From assembly GCA_021845835.1 (NCBI GenBank), contig JAJZVE010000407.1, forward strand, positions 1 through 5,105: 5,105 nucleotides of DNA, written 5' to 3'. Shown here piece after piece: positions 1 through 5,105 of this stretch. Positions within the stretch are counted from its first letter, which is position 1; the number at the start of each line of letters is the position of its first letter. A program made the position numbers and the translations under genes. A model generated the notes under the pieces. That model was not told the origin of the DNA, did not search any database, and saw nothing but the letters and a program-made list of their open reading frames with translations. Source of the DNA: Pseudomonadota bacterium. Its GTDB lineage: Bacteria > Pseudomonadota > Alphaproteobacteria > Acetobacterales > Acetobacteraceae.

Positions 1-2387
<2,387 letters not shown>

Positions 2388-2501
2388 GCGGTAGACCTTC
2401 CGGGACGGCCAGCAGCGGCCCAAGCCGGATGACCGATCGGGCGCCATGGACCCTTGGCCGCCCGTCCAGCCACCCCGGGGGGCCTCTCTGGTCAGGGCTG
2501 T

Positions 2502-2530
2502 CAGATAGGACCCGCGCCGCCCTCGGTCAA
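2502..2530 (-). promoter_or_regulatory. Candidate secA promoter (sigma70-type)
   Basis: On the minus strand TTGACC (2525-2530) matches the TTGACA -35 consensus at 5 of 6 bases. It is followed after exactly 17 bases by TATCTG (2502-2507), which shares TAT with TATAAT. Transcription would start near 2495 and leave a leader of about 107 bases before the secA ATG. Orientation and location in the divergent gap suit secA. The -10 box is weak, so this is a candidate based on motif and spacing only. Confidence 0.5.
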
Positions 2531-2550
2531 CGACAACGCGCGGGGCCGTG

Positions 2551-2575
2551 CTTGTGGCACAAGGGCGGTTCCGCC
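2551..2575. repeat. Two adjacent inverted repeats upstream of the parvulin gene
   Basis: Two perfect inverted repeats stand side by side. The first is CTTGTG-G-CACAAG at 2551-2563, an odd-centred 13-bp palindrome. The second is GGCGG-TT-CCGCC at 2564-2575. They end 17 bases before the parvulin ribosome binding site. The centre of the first is too tight for an RNA hairpin loop, so it looks more like a protein-binding site on DNA. A weak promoter could overlap it: TTGTGG (2552-2557), 17 bases, CATTCT (2575-2580), each only 3 of 6 to consensus. The function is inferred; chance occurrence in GC-rich DNA is possible, especially for the second repeat. Confidence 0.4.
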
Positions 2576-2592
2576 ATTCTCCCCTCACTTTT

Positions 2593-2599
2593 GGAAGGA
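2593..2599 (+). promoter_or_regulatory. Ribosome binding site deciding the parvulin start
   Basis: GGAAGGA lies 6 bases before the ATG at 2606. It places the start directly ahead of a complete signal peptide. The more upstream ATG at 2429 would bury that signal peptide behind 59 extra residues of unremarkable sequence, so it is not favoured. Confidence 0.85.
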
Positions 2600-2605
2600 T
2601 TGCCC

Positions 2606-3523
2606 ATGCGGATTCACGGCTTCACCCTGGTCGGCGCGCTGCTGGCCCTGAGCCTGCCGGCGCTCGCGCAGACGACGCCCGCCACCGGCCCCGCTGCCGC
2701 CCAGCCGCCCGCCGCCACGAAGGACGCCGCCCAGGCCGATCCGGTGGTGGCCAAGGTCAACGGCCAGGACATCCGCGACAGCGACGTGCGCGACGCCATG
2801 GCCAGCCTGCCCGCGGAATACCGCAGCCTGCCCCCCAACATGCTGTACCCGATGATCGTCGACCAGCTGGTGGACCGCAAGGCGCTGCTGCTGCTGGCGG
2901 AGAAGCAGGGGCTGGACAAGGATCCGCAGGTGCAGAAGCAGATGACGCGCGCCGCCGACGCCGCGCTGCAGAACGCCCTGCTGGCCCGCACCGTCGGCCC
3001 GCTGGTGACCGCGCAGAAGGTCAAGGAGCGCTACGACACCACGGTCGCCAACAAGCCCGGCGAGGAGGAGGTGCACGCGGCGCATATCCTGGTCAACAGC
3101 CAGGACGAGGCGAAGAAGATCATCGCGCAGCTGCAGGGCGGCGCCGACTTCGCCAAGCTCGCCAAGCAGTACAGCAAGGATCCCGGCGCGGCGCAGGGCG
3201 GCGATCTCGGCTGGTTCAAGAAGGGCGACATGGTGCCGGCATTCGCCGATGCCGCCTTCGCCCTGCAGCCCGGCCAGATCACCCAGACGCCGGTGCACAC
3301 GCAGTACGGCTGGCACGTGATCAAGGTCGAGGGCCGCCGCAAGGCGCCGCCGCCGAGCTTCGAGGAGGCCCGCAACCAGCTCCGCCAGGACATGATCCAG
3401 GAAGGCGTGCGCCAGGAAGTGGCCAAGGCGCGGCAGGGCCTGACCATCGAGCGGTTCAACCCGGACGGCTCGGTGCCCAAGGCCACCGACGGCGCGGTGC
3501 CGCCGCCCGCACAGTCGAAGTAG
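2606..3523 (+). CDS. Periplasmic parvulin-type peptidyl-prolyl isomerase (PrsA/SurA-like)
   Basis: A predicted exported foldase of 305 residues that catalyses cis-trans isomerisation of bonds before proline in periplasmic proteins. Residues 1-21 form a signal peptide: Arg2, a hydrophobic stretch, then ALA before Gln22, a type I cleavage site with no lipobox cysteine. A linker rich in Ala, Pro and Gln follows (22-44), then a helical SurA-like N-terminal domain (about 46-145). The single rotamase domain covers about 154-245: AHILV with His160, GGDLGWF (198-204), Met209, VPAF with Phe213, and GWHVIKV with His237, the pattern of active parvulins. A charged helix (about 251-280) and a Pro-rich tail finish the protein. 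E. coli SurA has two rotamase domains; this has one, so it is closer to PrsA/PpiD-like parvulins of alphaproteobacteria. argJ starts 12 bases after the stop with its own Shine-Dalgarno, indicating one operon. Family assignment is firm; client proteins are unknown. Confidence 0.93.
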   Translation: MRIHGFTLVGALLALSLPALAQTTPATGPAAAQPPAATKDAAQADPVVAKVNGQDIRDSDVRDAMASLPAEYRSLPPNMLYPMIVDQLVDRKALLLLAEKQGLDKDPQVQKQMTRAADAALQNALLARTVGPLVTAQKVKERYDTTVANKPGEEEVHAAHILVNSQDEAKKIIAQLQGGADFAKLAKQYSKDPGAAQGGDLGWFKKGDMVPAFADAAFALQPGQITQTPVHTQYGWHVIKVEGRRKAPPPSFEEARNQLRQDMIQEGVRQEVAKARQGLTIERFNPDGSVPKATDGAVPPPAQSK

Positions 3524-3535
3524 GCGGAGGCCCGC

Positions 3536-4765
3536 ATGGCGCCGCCGACCTCGCCGCTTGCCCTGCCCCTGCCCCGGCTGCCGGACCTGGCCGGCGTGCG
3601 GCTGGGGGCCGCGGAAGCCGGCATCCGCTACAAGGGCCGCACCGATGTCGTGATGGTCGAGCTGGCGGCGGGCACCACCGTCGCCGGCGCCTTCACGCGC
3701 AACCAGTGCCCCGGTGCCCCGATCGACTGGTGCCGCGCCGCGCTTGCGCAGGGGCAGGCGCGGGCGCTGGTGGTGAATGCCGGCAACGCCAACGTGTTCA
3801 CCGGCCGCGCCGGGCGGGAGGCGGTGCGCGCCACCGCCGACGCCGCGGCGGCGCTGGTGGGTTGCCCGGCGGAGCAGGTGTTCCTGGCCTCCACCGGCGT
3901 GATCGGCGAGGTGCTGGCGCATGAGCGGCTGACGGCGGCGCTGCCCGCCCTGCACGCACGCCTGCACGACGCCGGCTGGGAGGAGGCCGCGCGCGGCATC
4001 ATGACCACCGACACCTTCCCCAAGGCCGCGACGCGCACCGCGCGGATCGGCGATGGCGAGGTGCGGATCACCGGCATCGCCAAGGGCAGCGGCATGATCG
4101 CCCCCGACATGGCGACGATGCTGTGCTTCGTGTTCACCGACGCCGCGATCCCGGCCCCGGCGCTGCAGGCGGCGCTGTCCCCGGCGGTGGATGCCAGCTT
4201 CAACTGCACCACGGTCGATTCCGACACCTCGACCAGCGACACCGTGCTGCTGTTCGCGACCGGCCAGGCCCGGCACGCGCCGGTGCCGGAGAGCGGCGGG
4301 CCGGTGCTGGACGGGTTCCGCGCGGCGCTGCGGGCCGTGCTGCTCGACCTCGCGCTCGCGGTGGTGCGCGATGGCGAGGGGGCGCAGAAGCTGATCCGCA
4401 TCGACGTGACCGGCGCGGTGTCCGACGCCTCGGCGCGCCGGGTGGCGCTGGCGATCGGCAACTCGCCGCTGGTCAAGACCGCGATTGCCGGCGAGGACGC
4501 CAACTGGGGCCGCATCGTCATGGCGGTCGGCAAGGCGGGCGAGCCGGCGGACCGCGACCGGCTGGGCATCGCGGTCGGCGGCGTGTGGATGGCGCGCGAG
4601 GGCGGCGTGGTGCCGGGCTATGACGAGGCGCCGGTGGTGGCCCACATGAAGGGGCGCGAGATCGCGATCACCGTCGATCTCGGCCTCGGCGACGGGCGGG
4701 CGACGGCGTGGACCTGCGACCTGACGCATGGCTACATCGACATCAACGGGTCGTACCGATCCTGA
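3536..4765 (+). CDS. argJ: Glutamate N-acetyltransferase / ornithine acetyltransferase ArgJ
   Basis: ArgJ moves the acetyl group from N-acetylornithine to glutamate, giving ornithine and N-acetylglutamate and closing the cyclic arginine pathway in the cytoplasm. Some members also acetylate glutamate with acetyl-CoA; which type this is cannot be read from sequence. The length of 409 residues is normal. Family motifs are present in order: GAFTRNQCPGAP (51-62), VVNAGNANVFTG (79-90), STGVIG (119-124, Thr120-Gly121 as the likely oxyanion hole), GIMTTDTFPK (154-163), AKGSGMIAPDMATML (182-196), DGEGAQK (279-285, Glu281) and the C-terminal YIDINGSYRS (400-409, Asn404, Ser409). The family precursor cuts itself before a Thr that becomes the nucleophile; here that is Ala193-Thr194, giving chains of 193 and 216 residues. 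GGAGG at 3526-3530 lies 5 bases before the ATG. It follows the parvulin stop by 12 bases in the same frame, with no promoter seen between, so co-transcription is likely. All key residues appear intact. Confidence 0.97.
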   Translation: MAPPTSPLALPLPRLPDLAGVRLGAAEAGIRYKGRTDVVMVELAAGTTVAGAFTRNQCPGAPIDWCRAALAQGQARALVVNAGNANVFTGRAGREAVRATADAAAALVGCPAEQVFLASTGVIGEVLAHERLTAALPALHARLHDAGWEEAARGIMTTDTFPKAATRTARIGDGEVRITGIAKGSGMIAPDMATMLCFVFTDAAIPAPALQAALSPAVDASFNCTTVDSDTSTSDTVLLFATGQARHAPVPESGGPVLDGFRAALRAVLLDLALAVVRDGEGAQKLIRIDVTGAVSDASARRVALAIGNSPLVKTAIAGEDANWGRIVMAVGKAGEPADRDRLGIAVGGVWMAREGGVVPGYDEAPVVAHMKGREIAITVDLGLGDGRATAWTCDLTHGYIDINGSYRS

Positions 4766-4766
4766 C

Positions 4767-4815
4767 CTGTGGCGCGGCAGGTCGCCCTTGACTTTCGTCG
4801 CGCCACAGCCTTTCT
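4767..4815 (+). terminator. Probable intrinsic terminator after argJ
   Basis: A perfect 10-bp inverted repeat, CTGTGGCGCG (4767-4776) and CGCGCCACAG (4799-4808), begins one base after the argJ stop. A G-T and a C-G pair can extend it to 12 bp, leaving an 18-base loop. It is followed by CCTTTCT, a short and interrupted T tract, so termination may be weak. Its loop holds a good -35 promoter box, so the repeat could have a second role. Confidence 0.6.
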
Positions 4816-4817
4816 AG
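4787..4817 (+). promoter_or_regulatory. Candidate promoter for tRNA-Trp and secE
   Basis: CTTGACT (4787-4793) contains TTGACT, 5 of 6 to the -35 consensus, and CTTGAC is a common form in alphaproteobacteria. A -10 box is expected around 4811-4817, where TTTCTAG is the only AT-rich stretch; it is a poor match to TATAAT. Transcription would start near 4823, about 40 bases before the tRNA. A promoter is needed here if the upstream repeat ends the argJ transcript. The -35 evidence is good and the -10 evidence weak. Confidence 0.5.
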
Positions 4818-4826
4818 CGGCCCTCG

Positions 4827-4858
4827 GACCCGCCGCACGGTTGCGGCGCCGGCGGGTC
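4827..4858 (+). repeat. Leader hairpin immediately upstream of tRNA-Trp
   Basis: GACCCGCCG (4827-4835) pairs perfectly with CGGCGGGTC (4850-4858), 9 bp with a 14-base loop, ending three bases before the mature tRNA. A competing 7-bp stem, CGCCGCA (4831-4837) with TGCGGCG (4842-4848), closes a CGGT tetraloop. Both would lie in the 5' leader removed by RNase P. A role in processing or in shielding the leader is an inference. No long T tract follows, so it does not resemble a terminator. Confidence 0.5.
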
Positions 4859-4861
4859 GGT

Positions 4862-4938
4862 AGGGGTGTAGCTCAATTGGCTAGAGCGCCGGTCTCCAAA
4901 ACCGGAGGCTGGGGGTTCGAGACCCTCCACCCCTGCCA
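4862..4938 (+). tRNA. tRNA-Trp (anticodon CCA), 3' CCA encoded
   Basis: A full cloverleaf of 77 bases reads UGG as tryptophan. The acceptor stem AGGGGTG (4862-4868) pairs with CACCCCT (4928-4934), followed by discriminator G4935 and genomic CCA (4936-4938). The D stem is GCTC (4871-4874) with GAGC (4884-4887), around a 9-base loop containing GG. The anticodon stem CCGGT/ACCGG (4889-4893, 4901-4905) encloses CTCCAAA, placing CCA at 4896-4898. The T arm is GGGGG, TTCGAGA, CCCTC with one G-U pair. The A1-U72 pair, G73 and CCA anticodon fit bacterial tryptophan identity. No intron. tRNA-Trp just before secE is a recurrent bacterial arrangement, and the short 65-base gap suggests a shared transcript. 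Confidence 0.98.
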
Positions 4939-5003
4939 GCCCGGCCCCGCCGGCCGGCCGCGCGGCAATTTTCCGAATTGTGTTCGAAAGGTCGACGAGG
5001 AGC
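4939..5003 (+). other. tRNA-Trp to secE spacer with GC-rich palindromes
   Basis: This 65-base gap starts with very GC-rich sequence that can fold: CCGGCC (4941-4946) pairs with GGCCGG (4952-4957) over a 5-base loop, and GCCGCGCGGC (4957-4966) is a perfect palindrome. AATTTT follows (4967-4972), so a weak terminator-like or tRNA 3'-processing element is possible. No clear -35/-10 pair is seen for a separate secE promoter. The Shine-Dalgarno GAGGAG (4997-5002) ends the gap. Confidence 0.35.
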
Positions 5004-5105
5004 ATGAGCGGCGTGGCGTTGAACCCGGCCAAATTCATCCGCGAAGTGCGCGCCGAGGCGGCCCGCACCACCTGGCCGTCGCGCAAGGAAACGCTGGTCA
5101 CCACC
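5004..5105 (+). CDS. secE: Preprotein translocase subunit SecE, 5' part only
   Basis: SecE is the small inner-membrane subunit that clamps SecY in the SecYEG channel. 34 codons are visible and the frame is open at the window edge. The stretch KFIREVRAE (10-18) followed by TTWPSRKET (22-30) is the amphipathic, conserved segment that precedes the SecE transmembrane helix; TWP followed by a basic residue and KE is its hallmark. The transmembrane helix itself lies beyond the edge. Bacterial single-helix SecE proteins are usually about 60-70 residues. The ATG at 5004 has GAGGAG at 4997-5002, only one base away, which is unusually close. The in-frame GTG at 5013-5015 would have a 10-base spacing and give a protein three residues shorter. 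Position after tRNA-Trp supports the identity; nusG would be expected next, but it is not in view. Confidence 0.93.
   Translation, partial: MSGVALNPAKFIREVRAEAARTTWPSRKETLVTT

Noticed and set aside
2471..2484. G/C-only run around CCCCGGGG in the secA leader as a possible terminator or attenuator
   Set aside because: The palindrome has no loop and no T tract follows on either strand; it is more likely simple GC-rich sequence.
2551..2570. A sigma54-type promoter suggested by TGGCAC within the palindrome
   Set aside because: The -24 GG is present, but the -12 position, 10 bases later, reads GT rather than GC, and the TTGC element is absent.
2429..2605. Extended start for the parvulin gene at the ATG at 2429
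   Set aside because: The added 59 residues would bury the signal peptide, and the ATG at 2606 has an excellent Shine-Dalgarno. The extension also overlaps the intergenic promoter region.
2585..4729. A 714-residue minus-strand reading frame antisense to both the parvulin gene and argJ
   Set aside because: The parvulin gene and argJ are in the same frame, and this frame is in exact codon register with both, so the same lack of TTA, CTA and TCA codons explains it. The product is low-complexity and Arg/His/Gly-rich, with no motif.
4814..5104. A 96-residue minus-strand reading frame at the right end
   Set aside because: It runs antisense through the whole tRNA-Trp gene and the start of secE, shows no recognisable domain, and is explained by the GC-rich composition.

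Overview
The window is a GC-rich (visibly about 70%) piece of bacterial chromosome carrying ordinary housekeeping genes. Codons end mostly in G or C. The divergent secA / parvulin-argJ arrangement, the tRNA-Trp to secE junction, a CTTGAC-type -35 box and the protein sequences all suggest an alphaproteobacterium, probably Rhodospirillales/Acetobacteraceae. The taxonomic call is an inference from gene content and style; no search was run.

Layout. Positions 1-2387 (minus strand) hold secA, the ATPase motor of the general secretion pathway, cut at its 3' end by the window edge. Positions 2388-2605 form a divergent intergenic region with a credible secA promoter, two back-to-back inverted repeats and the ribosome binding sites of both flanking genes. 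On the plus strand follow a periplasmic parvulin-type peptidyl-prolyl isomerase (2606-3523) and, 12 bases later and in the same frame, argJ (3536-4765, arginine biosynthesis). These two probably form an operon. A perfect 10-bp inverted repeat after argJ looks like its terminator, and a promoter -35 box sits inside the loop of that repeat. The promoter would drive tRNA-Trp (4862-4938) and then secE (5004 to the window end, 34 codons visible), usually the first gene of the secE-nusG-ribosomal protein block.

How the genes work together. SecA drives preproteins through the SecYEG channel, SecE is a channel subunit, and the parvulin helps fold proteins arriving in the periplasm. Three export-related genes therefore bracket the arginine gene argJ. 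Transcription can be read as three units: secA leftward, parvulin-argJ rightward, and tRNA-Trp-secE rightward.

I see no mobile element, CRISPR array, toxin-antitoxin pair, phage gene or undescribed system. The points worth checking are small: a SecA sequence that leaves the family pattern at the extreme left edge, a terminator-like repeat overlapping a promoter, a foldable leader abutting the tRNA, paired inverted repeats upstream of the parvulin gene, and an uncertain secE start. The very long antisense reading frames are compositional artefacts.
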